From positions 79,600,914-79,664,913 of the forward strand of contig CM039463.1 in the NCBI GenBank assembly GCA_022414725.1: 64,000 nucleotides of DNA. Direction: 5' to 3'. This document shows positions 42,321 through 54,204 of the stretch, piece by piece. Positions within the stretch are counted from its first letter, which is position 1, and every line of letters starts with the position of its first letter. The stretch is from Microglena sp. YARC (lineage: Eukaryota; Chlorophyta; Chlorophyceae; Chlamydomonadales; Chlamydomonadaceae). The translations under genes and the position numbers were made by a program. The notes under the pieces are model-generated. The model saw only the letters and a list, made by a program, of their open reading frames with translations. It ran no database searches and was not told the origin of the DNA.

Positions 42321-42589
42321 GCACTTGACCAACATGAATGTTTGTCCAACTAACTTGGCCAGGTCCCATGTAGCTATGGTAGCAGGTTTATAGTTGAATG
42401 TTAACTTGTGCAAATATCACTTGAACTCAGGCCGTCCGTCGTTTATCAGCAACATTTTGATGACCAGCTCATCGAGTGCTAGTGCAAATCAGCCGCTCCT
42501 TTTGATAGCGAGGAATTGGTTTATATTTAGGATTTAGGCAAGCCCGTGCAGCCGTGGATTGTAACATTCATTTACCTTCTACGTTAAAA

Positions 42590-42598
42590 TGTAATAAA
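42590..42598 (+). terminator. PSMD5 polyadenylation signal candidate
   Basis: Overlapping TGTAA and AATAAA (ATGTAATAAAC) 270 bp after the stop codon. TGTAA is the usual green-algal signal and AATAAA the general one. A second TGTAA is at 42560-42564. Confidence 0.5.
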
Positions 42599-42789
42599 CG
42601 GTGGTTTTATTCGTACGCATACCAGTATACTGGTCAATAGTAGTAGTTATATTTCCCTCAAGCGCTGGCTTACAAAGGTGATTGCAAAGGATCCATCGCT
42701 CGGAAAGATAATCACCGCTAAGAAAGGTTGTTAGGATGTGTTCGTTCCTACCTTCATCCCGAAGGACATAAATCCTTAAGGTACCAGGG

Positions 42790-43075
42790 TTGTTGAGGAT
42801 GCTGCGTCCTGTGTCGCAGACGCAACGTCCAAGGGTCCGGTACGTCCTGAGACACAACGTGGGGAGGGTCTGTTGCGTCCCAGACGCAGCTTTAGTGCGT
42901 TGTGGATGCGTCGCAGGACGCAGGACGCAGGCTATGGGTCGGTTGCGGGTCGGTTGTGTCTTAGGACGCAGGCTATGCTGGTTCGGTTGCGTCGCAGGAC
43001 GCAGGCTATGAAATTGGTTGCGTCTTGGGATGCAGGCTGTAAAATTGGTTGCGTCTCAGGAAGCAGAGCTAGGGG
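42790..43075. repeat. ~22-bp GC-rich minisatellite
   Basis: GTTGCGTCGCAGGACGCAGG and CTATG words repeated about eight times with drift. The plus-strand arginine/glycine frames are artefacts. Confidence 0.8.
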
Positions 43076-43221
43076 TCCTCCTGAACAACCCTGGTAGGTT
43101 TGCGGAAGGCATTCATTACATTCCCAATATGTCTTTCAATAACTGGAGCGTCCTGAACTCCTAAATATACGGTACACAGTTTGCATCCTGATTTGCATTC
43201 AACATTCAATTGGTGGGTGGC

Positions 43222-43275
43222 CCCGGCGCGAGCAAATGGCTGGCCCCCTCAACCTCACGCCTCGTAATAAGTCGT
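43222..43275 (+). repeat. Dispersed repeat family R8, copy 4
   Basis: GCGCGAGCAAATGGCTGGCC then CCCTCAACCTCACGCCTCGT. Confidence 0.6.
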
Positions 43276-43364
43276 ACTACCGGTATTTAATTATGTATTT
43301 CAACATACTCTCAGGTATGGATGTTTCAGTCCATGAGGGAGGGCCTGGTTGTTTAAGTGAATAG

Positions 43365-43445
43365 CTTGAACTTGAACTTGGTTATATAGCTTCAGCCAGC
43401 AATTTGGCTGCTCGCCGTCTTCAGGACTACCAGTACAAAAACAGG
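43365..43445 (+). repeat. Dispersed repeat family R5, copy 1
   Basis: AGCTTCAGCCAGCAATTTGG and CTGCTCGCCGTCTTC, shared with 44972-45045 and, weakly, 18850-18925. Confidence 0.65.
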
Positions 43446-43511
43446 GAAATGTTATTGCGGACATTCCCCCCCCTTCATTATTTTTGCCGAGCCCTCCTGG
43501 GAGCTGATCAC

Positions 43512-43640
43512 TACCCCCCCCCAACCCAACCCAACCCAACCCAACCCAACCCAACCCAACCCAACCCAACCCAACCCAACCATCCACCCACCCCACCCAT
43601 CCACCCCCACCCCCCACCTACCCCCACCCACCCCACACTC
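43512..43640. repeat. (CCCAA)n and C-rich tract
   Basis: About 14 CCCAA units, then CCACCCA-type sequence. Confidence 0.92.
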
Positions 43641-43875
43641 CACACCTGCAAAGTGAGGTTCACAATGGTTGCTAGGTCAGTGTCTGACGACAGATTACCG
43701 TAGCTGTGGTGTGATCAGTACCCCCCCCCACCCCACCACCCATACGGCCACACCCATTTACACCACCTCCTCACCTGTCCATCCCTGTCCTCGTCCTACT
43801 TGCTGTGACCTGTATGGCTGCTTCGAACCTGTTATTGTTCACCCGGGAATGATACGCATTTAATCTAAATCATGA

Positions 43876-44073
43876 CACTATGTTCCTATTTTTCAAAGAG
43901 TGACGCTCGTGCGCGTGATTGGCAAGGGCCCGTTGTCCTCTGTCAATGGCACCACCAATGCCACTTATTTCAAGATCATGGGTACTGACGAAGAGACGAG
44001 GACGCTGTTCGTCACTTTTCGTCACTCACAAAAGGGTCTTACACACTGCACGGGCTGTATGTATGAGGAAATC
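43876..44073 (+). other. Unidentified open frame without a start (66 codons)
   Basis: The frame runs between stops at 43873 and 44074 with coding-like composition: VTLVRVIGKGPLSSVNGTTN, then ATYFKIMGTDEETRTLFVTF. It lacks an early ATG. An AG (TTTCAAAG) precedes it, and a GTAAGT follows shortly after its stop. It could be a last exon or a transposon fragment. I do not recognise the family. Confidence 0.25.
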
Positions 44074-44634
44074 TGATTGAGTAAGTCCTTCTGCGCCTAT
44101 TATTTGCATATAGTTTGTACTGTCCCTTGAATGCCATAACGTCTGTCACCCATGCCTGTTCGGGATTATGTCTCTAGATATCTTGCAAATTATCAGCGTT
44201 CTTTCTTTTCTTCTGTCTACTTCCAAACTTGAACATGTCTTCCTTCCTCTACTTTCGCAGAATCTATACTTTTGGCTTTCCGGAGCGTTATGTCGTTAGC
44301 ACTGACACAGGGAATGGACTAGGGCGCGTAAGCTTACAACCGACATAACATGTCAAGCGACATGACAGGCATAAGAAGGGAAAGGCGACAGTACCTCAGG
44401 GTACTGCCGCCGCTAGGTGCTGGCCCTATCGGGCAGAGGCACTACAACGGAAGCTTCCAGGCGGAGGGCCTGGCGCACTAGAACACTCTAGCCGGACCAG
44501 AAGAACCGGTCTATAACAATGCTCGCACAATGTGGCCCTGAATGAAACACCGTTTTGACGAATCCTCTTTGAAACATGTTTCGTACTAGGTTGAATAATT
44601 ACATCTCTGCCCCTATCAACCATGCCTACGACCT

Positions 44635-44912
44635 GAATTTGGGCTTTCCGAAAGTTTTTTTCCCCCCAAGGGAAGATGCTCGGTGCGTAGAGGGAGCTCC
44701 ACATTTCCAATGGATCTAATCCATCCGTGGGAAATGTGGAGCGCCCTCTGCATACCGAGCATCTTCCCTTGGGGAATAGATAACCTTCGGGAAGCCCACT
44801 TGCAGGTCTTAGGCATCATTGACAGGGGTAAGGTGTAATTTTTCATCGTAGCATCAATGGATGGATCAAATACATGGGAAATGTGGAGCGCCCTCTGCGT
44901 ACCGAGTAAGTA
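44635..44912. repeat. Foldback: ~80-bp inverted repeat plus a third arm
   Basis: The left arm (44635-44712) and right arm (44728-44806) are complementary: GGGAAGATGCTCGGT against ACCGAGCATCTTCCC, and CTCCACATTTCC against GGAAATGTGGAG. Part of the right arm recurs at 44870-44908. No coding capacity. Confidence 0.8.
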
Positions 44913-44971
44913 TGTGCTGTTGCCCTCTCTTCAGATTCTGTCTTGTCCCCTTTTCTCTTCGTGTCCTGACC

Positions 44972-45045
44972 ATGACTTGAACTTGAACTTGCTTACATAG
45001 CTTCAGCCAGCAATTTGGCTGCTCGCCGTCTTCCGCAGTACAAAA
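44972..45045 (+). repeat. Dispersed repeat family R5, copy 2
   Basis: TAGCTTCAGCCAGCAATTTG and GCTGCTCGCCGTCTTC, as at 43365. 45046-45250 is AT-rich with nothing recognised. Confidence 0.65.
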
Positions 45046-45254
45046 ATAATTACCAAATAATGTAAACTAGAACAAATCACTTTTTTGTTTATTTTTCTTT
45101 TTCATTTTTTTCCTGATCTTGAGATCTTATGTATGCTGATGCGATAACTTTATGTACTGTCCTTCGGTTGAATACTGTACTGCTCACATGTGGTTGGTCC
45201 AATCTTGTCGATGACAAACAAATGTCATGTAAAACAATATGGCATCCAAGTACC

Positions 45255-45332
45255 ATGTTATTGTGAACAAAATCATGTTGAGAAACAAGCTAATTCACAT
45301 TGATATGTTTGTGTTTGTGATTCTTATTTGAT
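45255..45332. repeat. Progenitor-like monomer of the 18-bp array
   Basis: ATGTTATTGTGAACAAAATC then ATGTTGAGAAACAAGCT. The same phrase recurs at 45333 as the first units of the array (ATTGTGAACAAACTCCTGTT). The array thus seems to start from a ~75-bp duplicated local sequence. Confidence 0.7.
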
Positions 45333-48300
45333 GTTATTGTGAACAAACTCCTGTTGAGAAACAAACTCCTGTTGAGAAACAAACTCCCGTTGAGAAACAA
45401 ACTCCTGTTGAGAAACAAACTCCGGTTGAGAAACAAACTCCGGTTGAGAAACAAACTCCGGTTGAGAAACAAACTCCTGTTGAGCAACAAACTCCGGTTG
45501 AGAAACAAACTCCGGTTGAGAAACAAACTCCTGTTGAGAAACAAACTCCTGTTGAGAAACAAACTCCGGTTGAGAAACAAACTCCTGTTGAGAAACAAAC
45601 TCCTGTTGAGAAACAAACTCCTGTTGAGAAACAAACTCCTGTTGAGAAACAAACTCCTGTTGAGAAACAAACTCCTGTTGAGAAACAAACAAACTCCTGT
45701 TGAGAAAAAAACTCCTGTTGAGAAACAAACTCCTGTTGAGAAACAAACTCCTGTTGAGAAACAAACTCCTGTTGAGAAACAAACTCCTGTTGAGAAACAA
45801 ACTCCGGTTGAGAAACAAACTCCGGTTGAGAAACAAACTCCGGTTGAGAAACAAACTCCGGTTGAGAAACAAACTCCGGTTGAGAAACAAACTCCGGTTG
45901 AGAAACAAACTCCGGTTGAGAAACAAACTCTTTGTTGAGAAACAAACCTTTCTTGAGAAACAAACCTTTGTTGAGAAACAAACTCCTGTTGAGAAACAAA
46001 CTCCCGTTGAGAAACAAACTCCTGTTGAGAAACAAACTCCTGTTGAGAAACAAACTCCTGTTGAGAAACAAACTCCTGTTGAGAAACAAACTCCTGTTGA
46101 GAAACAAACTCCTGTTGAGAAACAAACTCCTGTTGAGAAACAAACTCCTGTTGAGAAACAAACTCCTGTTGAGAAACAAACTCCTGTTGAGAAACAAACT
46201 CCTGTTGAGAAACAAACTCCTGTTGAGAAACAAACTCCTGTTGAGAAACAAACTCCTGTTGAGAAACAAACTTTGAGAAACAAACTCCGGTTGAGAAAAC
46301 AAACTCCGGTTGAGAAACAAACTCGAGAAAACAAACTCCGTTGAGAAACAAACTCCGGTTGAGAAACAAACTCCGGTTGAGAAACAAACTCCTGTTGAGA
46401 AACAAACTCCGGTTGAGAAACAAACTCCTGTTGAGAAACAAACTCCTGTTGAGAAACAAACTCCTGTTGAGAAACAAACTCCTGTTGAGAAACAAACTCC
46501 TGTTGAGAAACAAACTCCTGTTGAGAAACAAACTCCTGTTGAGAAACAAACTCCTGTTGAGAAACAAACTCCTGTTGAGAAACAAACTCCTGTTGAGAAA
46601 CAAACTCCTGTTGAGAAACAAAACTCCTGTTGAGAAACAAACTCCTGTTGAGAAAACAAACTCCTGTTGAGAAACAAACTCCTGTTGAGAAACAAACTCC
46701 TGTTGAGAAACAAACTCCTGTTGAGAAACAAACTCCTGTTGAGAAACAAACTCCTGGTTGAGAAACAAACTCCTGTTGAGAAACAAACTCCTGTTGAGAA
46801 ACAAACTCCGGTTGAGAAACAAACTCCTGTTGAGAAACAAACTCCTGTTGAGAAACAAACTCCTGTTGAGAAACAAACTCCTGTTGAGAAACAAACTCCG
46901 TTGAGAAACAAACTCCGGTTGAGAAACAAACTCCGGTTGAGAAACAAACTCCTGTTGAGAAACAAACTCCTGTTGAGAAACAAACTCCTGTTGAGAAACA
47001 AACTCCTGTTGAGAAACAAACTCCTGTTGAGAAACAAACTCCTGTTGAGAAACAAACTCCTGTTGAGAAACAAACTCCTGTTGAGAAACAAACTCCTGTT
47101 GAGAAACAAACTCCTGTTGAGAAACAAACTCCTGTTGAGAAACAAACTCCTGTTGAGAAACAAACTCCTGTTGAGAAACAAACTCCTGTTGAGAAACAAA
47201 CTCCTGTTGAGAAACAAACTCCTGTTGAGAAACAAACTCCTGTTTGAGAAACAAACTCCTGTTGAGAAACAAACTCCTGTTGAGAAACAAAACTCCTGTT
47301 GAGAAACAAACTCCTGTTGAGAAACAAACTCCTGTTGAGAAACAAACTCCTGTTGAGAAACAAACTCCTGTTGAGAAACAAACTCCTGTTGAGAAACAAA
47401 CTCCTGTTGAGAAACAAACTCCTGTTGAGAAACAAACTCCTGTTGAGAAACAAACTCCTGTTGAGAAACAAACTCCGGTTGAGAAACAAACTCGTTGAGA
47501 AACAAACTCCTGTTGAGAAACAAACTCCTGTTGAGAAACAAACTCCCGTTGAGAAACAAACTCCTGTTGAGAAACAAACTCCTGTTGAGAAACAAACTCC
47601 TGTTGAGAAACAAACTCCTGTTGAGAAACAAACTCCTTGAGAAACAAACTCCGGTTGAGAAACAAACTCCTGTTGAGAAACAAACTCCTGTTGAGAAACA
47701 AACTCCTGTTGAGAAACAAACTCCTGTTGAGAAACAAACTCCTGTTGAGAAACAAACTCCGTTGAGAAACAAACTCCGTTGAGAAACAAACTCCTGTTGA
47801 GAAACAAACTCCTGTTGAGAAACAAACTCCTGTTGAGAAACAAACTCCTGTTGAGAAACAAACTCCTGTTGAGAAACAAACTCCTGTTGAGAAACAAACT
47901 CCGGTTGAGAAACAAACTCCGGTTGAGAAACAAACTCCGGTTGAGAAACAAACTCCTGTTGAGAAACAAACTCCTGTTGAGAAACAAACTCCTGTTGAGA
48001 AACAAACTCCTGTTGAGAAACAAACTCCTGTTGAGAAACAAACTCCTGTTGAGAAACAAACTCCTGTTGAGAAACAAACTCCTGTTGAGAAACAAACTCC
48101 TGTTGAGAAACAAACTCCTGTTGAGAAACAAACTCCTGTTGAGAAACAAACTCCGGTTGAGAAACAAACTCCTGTTGAGAAACAAACTCCTGTTGAGAAA
48201 CAAACTCCTGTTGAGAAACAAACTCCTGTTGAGAAACAAACTCCTGTTGAGAAACAAACTCCTGTTGAGAAACAAAACTCCTGTTGAGAAACAAACTCCT

Positions 48301-51300
48301 GTTGAGAAACAAACTCCTGTTGAGAAACAAACTCCTGTTGAGAAACAAACTCCTGTTGAGAAACAAACTCCTGTTGAGAAACAAACTCCTGTTGAGAAAC
48401 AAACTCCTGTTGAGAAACAAACTCCTGTTGAGAAACAAACTCCGTTGAGAAACAAACTCCTGTTGAGAAACAAACTCCTGTTGAGAAACAAACTCCTGTT
48501 GAGAAACAAACTCCTGTTGAGAAAACAAACTCCTGTTGAGAAACAAACTCCTGTTGAGAAACAAACTCCTGTTGAGAAACAAACTCCTGTTGAGAAACAA
48601 ACTCCTGTTGAGAAACAAACTCCTGTTGAGAAACAAACTCCTGTTGAGAAACAAACTCCTGTTGAGAAACAAACTCCTGTTGAGAAACAAACTCCGTTGA
48701 GAAACAAACTCCTGTTGAGAAAACAAACTCCTGTTGAGAAACAAACTCCTGTTGAGAAACAAACTCCTGTTGAGAAACAAACTCCTGTTGAGAAACAAAC
48801 TCCGTTGAGAAACAAACTCCTGTTGAAAACAAACTCCTGTTGAGAAACAAACTCCTGTTGAGAAACAAACTCCTGTTGAGAAACAAAACTCCTGTTGAGA
48901 AACAAACTCCTGTTGAGAAACAAACTCCTGTTGAGAAACAAACTCCTGTTGAGAAACAAACTCCTGTTGAGAAACAAACAAACTCCTGTTGAGAAACAAA
49001 CTCCTGTTGAGAAACAAACTCCTGTTGAGAAACAAACTCCTGTTGAGAAACAAACTCCTGTTGAGAAACAAACTCCTGTTGAGAAACAAACTCCTGTTGA
49101 GAAACAAACTCCTGTTGAGAAACAAACTCCTGTTGAGAAACAAACTCCTGTTGAGAAACAAACTCCTGTTGAGAAACAAACTCCTGTTGAGAAACAAACT
49201 CCTGTTGAGAAACAAACTCCTGTTGAGAAACAAACTCCTGTTGAGAAACAAACTCCTTTGTGAGAAAACAAACTCCGTTGAGAAACAAACTCCTGTTGAG
49301 AAACAAACTCCTGTTGAGAAACAAACTCCTGTTGAGAAACAAACTCCTGTTGAGAAACAAACTCCTGTTGAGAAACAAACTCCTGTTGAGAAACAAACTC
49401 CGTTGAGAAACAAACTCCGTTGAGAAACAAACTCCTGTTGAGAAACAAACTCCTGTTGAGAAACAAACTCCTGTTGAGAAACAAACTCCTGTTGAGAAAC
49501 AAACTCCTGTTGAGAAACAAACTCCTGTTGAGAAACAAACTCCTGTTGAGAAACAAACTCCTGTTGAGAAACAAACTCCTGTTGAGAAACAAACTCCTGT
49601 TGAGAAACAAACTCCTGTTGAGAAACAAACTCCGTTGAGAAACAAACTCCTGTTGAGAAACAAACTCCTGGTTGAGAAACAAACTCCTGTTGAGAAACAA
49701 ACTCCTGTTGAGAAACAAACTCCTGTTGAGAAACAAACTCCTGTTGAGAAACAAACTCCTGTTGAGAAACAAACTCCTGTTGAGAAACAAACTCCTGTTG
49801 AGAAACAAACTCCTGTTGAGAAACAAACTCCTGTTGAGAAACAAACTCCTGTTGAGAAACAAACTCCTGTTGAGAAACAAACTCCTGTTTGAGAAACAAA
49901 CTCCTGTTGAGAAACAAAACTCCGTTGAGAAACAAACTCCGTTGAGAAACAAACAAACTCCTGTTGAGAAACAAACTCCTGTTGAGAAACAAACTCCTGT
50001 TGAGAAACAAACTCCTGTTGAGAAACAAACTCCTGTTGAGAAACAAACTCCTGTTGAGAAACAAACTCCTGTTGAGAAACAAAACTCCTGTTGAGAAACA
50101 AACTCCTGTTGAGAAACAAACTCCTGTTGAGAAACAAACTCCTGTTGAGAAACAAACTCCTGTTGAGAAACAAACTCCTGTTGAGAAACAAACTCCTGTT
50201 GAGAAACAAACTCCTGTTGAGAAACAAACTCCTGTTGAGAAACACAAAACTCCTGTTGAGAAACAAACTCCTGTTGAGAAACAAACTCCTGTTGAGAAAC
50301 AAACTCCGTTGAGAAACTCCTGTTGAGAAACAAACTCCTGTTGAGAAACAAACTCCTGTTGAGAAAACAAACTCCTGTTGAGAAACAAACTCCGGTTGAG
50401 AAACAAACTCCGTTGAGAAACAAACTCCTGTTTGAGAAACAAACTCCTGGTTGAGAAACAAACTCCTGTTGAGAAAAAACAAAACTCCTGTTGAGAAACA
50501 AACTCCTGTTGAGAAACAAAACTCCTGTTGAGAAACAAACTCCTGTTGAGAAACAAACTCCGGTTGAGAAACAAACTCCGGTTGAGAAACAAACTCCTGT
50601 TGAGAAAACAAACTCCTGTTGAGAAACAAACTCCTGTTGAGAAACAAACTCCTGTTGAGAAACAAACTCCTGTTGAGAAACAAACTCCTGTTGAAGTCCT
50701 GTTGAGAAACAAACTCCTGTTGTTGAGAAACAAACTCCTGTTGAGAAACAAACTCCGGGATTGAGAAACAAACTCCTGGTTGAGAAAAAACAAAACTCCT
50801 GTTGAGAAACAAACTCCTGTTGAGAAACAAACTCCTGTTGAGAAACAAACTCCTGTTGAAAAACAAACTCCTGTTGAGAAACAAACTCCTGTTGAGAAAC
50901 AAACTCCGGTTGAGAAACAAAACTCCTGTTGAGAAACAAACTCCGGTTGAGAAACAAACTCCGGTTGAGAAACAAACTCCGGTTGAGAAACAAACTGTTG
51001 AGAAAACAAACTCCGGTGAGAAAACAAACTCCCGTTTGAGAAACAAAACTCCTGTTTGTTGAGAAACAAACTCCTGGTTGAGAAACAAACTCCTGTTGAG
51101 AAACAAACTCCGGTTGAGAAAACAACTCCTGTTGAGAAACAAACTCCTGTTGAGAAACAAACAAACTCCGGTTGAGAAACAAACTCCGGTTGAGAAAAAA
51201 CCTGTTGAGAAAACAAACTCCTGTTTTGAGAAACAAACTCCGGTTGAGAAACAAACTCCGGTTGAGAAACAAACTCCTGTTGAGAAACAAACTCCGGTTG

Positions 51301-52135
51301 AGAAAAACAAACTCCTGTTGAGAAACAAACTCCTGTTGAAAACAAACTCCGTTGAGAAACAAACTCCGGTTGAGAAACAAACTCCGGTTGAGAAACAAAC
51401 TCCTGTTGAGAAAACAAACTCCTGTTGAGAAAACAAACTCCGGTTGAGAAAACAAACTCCGGTTGAGAAACAAACTCCGTTGAGAACAAACTCCGGTTGA
51501 GAAAACAAACAAACTCCGGTTGAGAAACAAACTCCGGTGTTGAGAAAACAAACTCCGGTTGAGAAAACAAACTCCGGTTGAGAAACAAAACTGTTGAGAA
51601 AACAAACTCCTGTTTGAGAAAACAAAACTCCTGTTGAGAAACAAACTCCTGTTGAGAAACAAACTCCTTGTTGAGAAACAAACTCCTGTTGAGAAACAAA
51701 AGAAACAAACTCCTGTTGAGAAACAAACTCCTGTTGAGAAACAAACTCACGTTGAGAAACAAACTCCGGTTGAGAAACAAACTCCTGTTGAGAAACAAAC
51801 TCCTGTTGAGAAACAAAACTCCTGATTGAGAAACAAACTCCTGTTGAGAAACAAAACTCCTGTTGAGAAACAAACTCCGGTTGAGAAACAAAACTCCGGT
51901 TGAGAAACAAACTCCTGTTGAGAAAACAAACTCCGGTTGAGAAACAAACTCCGGTTGAGAAACAAACTCCTGTTGAGAAAACAAACTCCGTTGAGAAACA
52001 AACTCCTGAGAAACAAAACTCCGGTCCGTGAGAAACAAACTCCGGTTGAGAAACAAACTCCTGTTGAGAAACAAACTCTTGTTGAGAAACAAACTCCTGT
52101 TGAGAAACAAAATCCTGTTGAGAAACAAACTCCCG
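45333..52135. repeat. 6.8 kb array of an 18-bp minisatellite (~375 units)
   Basis: The unit is ACTCCTGTTGAGAAACAA, with a common variant CCGGTT and rarer CCCGTT, CCGTT and CCTGGTT. On plus one frame reads TPVEKQ repeatedly and another LLRNKL; all three minus frames stay open for 2100-2290 codons. Because units of 17 or 19 bp shift the phase often, no frame stays in register on plus, so I do not call it a gene. Units at 50300-52130 have many one-base changes in A runs, unlike the very regular centre. Confidence 0.95.
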
Positions 52136-52215
52136 TGCATGTTCCGCCTCGATTTTTTGACGACGATTCTGCTCCCAGACCTATGTATACGCACATGTTT
52201 AAGTGGTTCAAATTT
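52131..52215 (-). repeat. Coding-like segment shared with 35560-35640
   Basis: The sequence next to the array end is the reverse complement of the 35.6 kb segment. Minus reads KHVRIHRSGSRIVVKKSRRN. Plus reads PRFFDDDSAPRPMYTHMFKW and a stop, continuing the TPVEKQ frame. Differences in the plus reading are nearly all amino-acid changing. Confidence 0.5.
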
Positions 52216-52241
52216 TAAATGTTAGCTCAATGCACCCTTAA

Positions 52242-52476
52242 ATCAAATTGTTATGTCACGGCTGTATGCGTGCTTCTAAGGATAGGTATGTTACCACTGC
52301 AATTGTGATCAGAGCTGTGCACAACCACACAGTTGTCATGTTCAATCCACTTTCCGAAATAGCCACGCCAATCCAGAACATATATATGGGTGGACCACCC
52401 ACCCGCCCGACGGAGTCCATCATATGGAACAAATCTGGACAGACAGCACCCATCGACCTAATGATGGACATCCTCC
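52242..52476 (+). CDS. Unidentified ORF, 5' part (split by a CACTA element)
   Basis: Open from a stop at 52239, first ATG at 52266. It reads LLCHGCMRASKDRYVTTAIV to APIDLMMDIL. Removing 52477-58846 with one TCC copy joins it in frame to 58850-59610. The joined ORF is about 330 codons and otherwise free of stops. I recognise no domain. It may be the first ORF of the adjacent retrotransposon or a captured host exon. Confidence 0.5.
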
Positions 52477-52506
52477 CACTATGAATAAAACAGCATTTTA
52501 CGAACT

Positions 52507-52830
52507 TGCTAATTCTCGGACCGGTATCGTAAAGTGAAAATCTACGAACCCCCCTCGTAATATGTCATGAGGACCCCTAGTAAAGTTTTGTCTATCATCT
52601 CAAGCATTTTACGAAGCCCAAATAGCAAATTACGAGGGGGGGTTCGTAGATCGAGAATCCCCATAGCCTGTTACGAATCCTTTGATCAATTTACGAACTG
52701 GATTCATCCCCAACGCATTTTACGAAGCCTATGTAGCAAATTACGAACTGGATTCATCCTAAATTGGTACGAATTCTCCCAAAATCACGGAGAATTCAGA
52801 GCTTAGCTTCGTAAAACATAGTACCCTGTA
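52507..52830. repeat. Left subterminal TTACGAA repeats of the CACTA element
   Basis: At least eight TTTACGAA-like words, including CATTTTACGAAGCC and GCAAATTACGA, in both orientations. Confidence 0.8.
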
Positions 52831-52849
52831 CCCAAAACCCATTAATTCC

Positions 52850-53436
52850 AAGTCAAGACTCACTGACTCACTGACTCCCTAACTAATTGACTCACCGACT
52901 TACTAACTCAATGACTCACTGACACACTGGCTCACTAGCTCACTAGCTCCCTGAATGATTGACTCACTGTCTCACTGACTCTCTGGCTCACTGGCTCACT
53001 GACTGATTGACTCACTGACTCATTGACTCACTGACTCTCTAACTCACTGACTCACTGACCCACTGACTAACTAACTCACTGGCTCACTGGCTCGCTGACT
53101 CTCTGACTCAATGACTCACTGACTCACTGGCTCACTGAATCACTAACTCAATGACTGATTGACTGACTGACTCTCTAACTCACTAACTCACTGACTGATT
53201 GACTCACTGACTCTCTAACTCATTGACTCTCTAACTCACTGACTGATTTACTCACCGACTCACTGACTCACTGACTCACTGACTCACTAAATGACTCATC
53301 GACTAACTGACTCACTGCCTCACTGATCAGTTAGTCATGACTCACTTACTCACTGACTCACTAACTCACAGGCTCACAGACTCATAGGCTCACTGAATCA
53401 CTGACTGATTGAGACACTCACTCACTGACTGATTAA
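52850..53436. repeat. CTGACTCA tandem repeat, left block
   Basis: CACTGACTCACTGACTCACT words with drift. The array resumes at 54205 after the R6 copy and a CACACG tract, so the R6 element was inserted into it. Confidence 0.92.
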
Positions 53437-53960
53437 GGGCGCCTGGTGGCGCGTCCCGAATGAAATTAATTGAACCCTTAATTCAGTTTATTTTAATTCA
53501 GTTTATTTTAATTGTACCGGTATTGAATGTTGTTTTTATTTAATTCAATTTTATTCATTTAATTTTAATTTAATTCACGTGATTTGGATGCATGCTATTG
53601 CTTTATTTTTTGTCAATTCGAATAGGATTAAATTAAATTAAATTTGATGTAATTGAATTTCATGGAATCGATGGATGTTGCAGCTTTGTTGGCTAAAAAG
53701 TGACGAAAATGAGAGTTTTTGAAGGGTTGTTGGATTTAAGCAGTGCTGAACGTTCATGCTATGCACATTTGTTAGATTGGCTTTATTTTTAAGAATTTGA
53801 TACAAGAAAAATGAGACCAATCAGGAGTCTGGTTGATTTTAAGGAATTTTACAAGGTGTTTCACGTTTGGGCCCAGCCCAGACGTGAACGGTACGTCCCG
53901 TCCTACTGAACGGGTTTTTTGGCCAGCGGCAGGTGGCGTGGCTTGCTCCTACCCCGCCCG
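53437..53960 (-). mobile_element. Dispersed element family R6, copy 2, inside the CACTA element
   Basis: The reverse complement matches 36010-36537, including the terminal hairpin GGCGCC-TGGT-GGCGC and the block CCCGTCCTACTGAACGGG. It sits inside the CTGACTCA array. Confidence 0.7.
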
Positions 53961-53987
53961 GTGGGCCCCCGCCCTTCCCCTTCCCCC

Positions 53988-54170
53988 GCACACGCACACG
54001 CACACGCACACGCACACGCACACGCACACGCACACGCACACGCACACGCACACGCACACGCACACGCACACGCACACGCACACGCACACGCACACGCACA
54101 CGCACACGCACGCGCACACGCACACGCACGCGCACACGCAGTCACGCACACGCAGTCACGCACACGCACG
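53988..54170. repeat. (CACACG)n microsatellite
   Basis: Almost pure 6-bp repeat for 180 bp. All six frames are open and meaningless. Confidence 0.95.
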
Positions 54171-54204
54171 GCCCTGGGGTGGGGTCCGTGGGCTTATTAT
54201 AGGA

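Noticed and set aside
45290..52194. Three overlapping minus-strand frames of 2100-2290 codons (FVSQQE / LFLNRS / CFSTGV repeats)
   Set aside because: All three frames are open simultaneously because the 18-bp unit has no stop on that strand; the reading hops frame with every odd-length unit. Satellite artefact.
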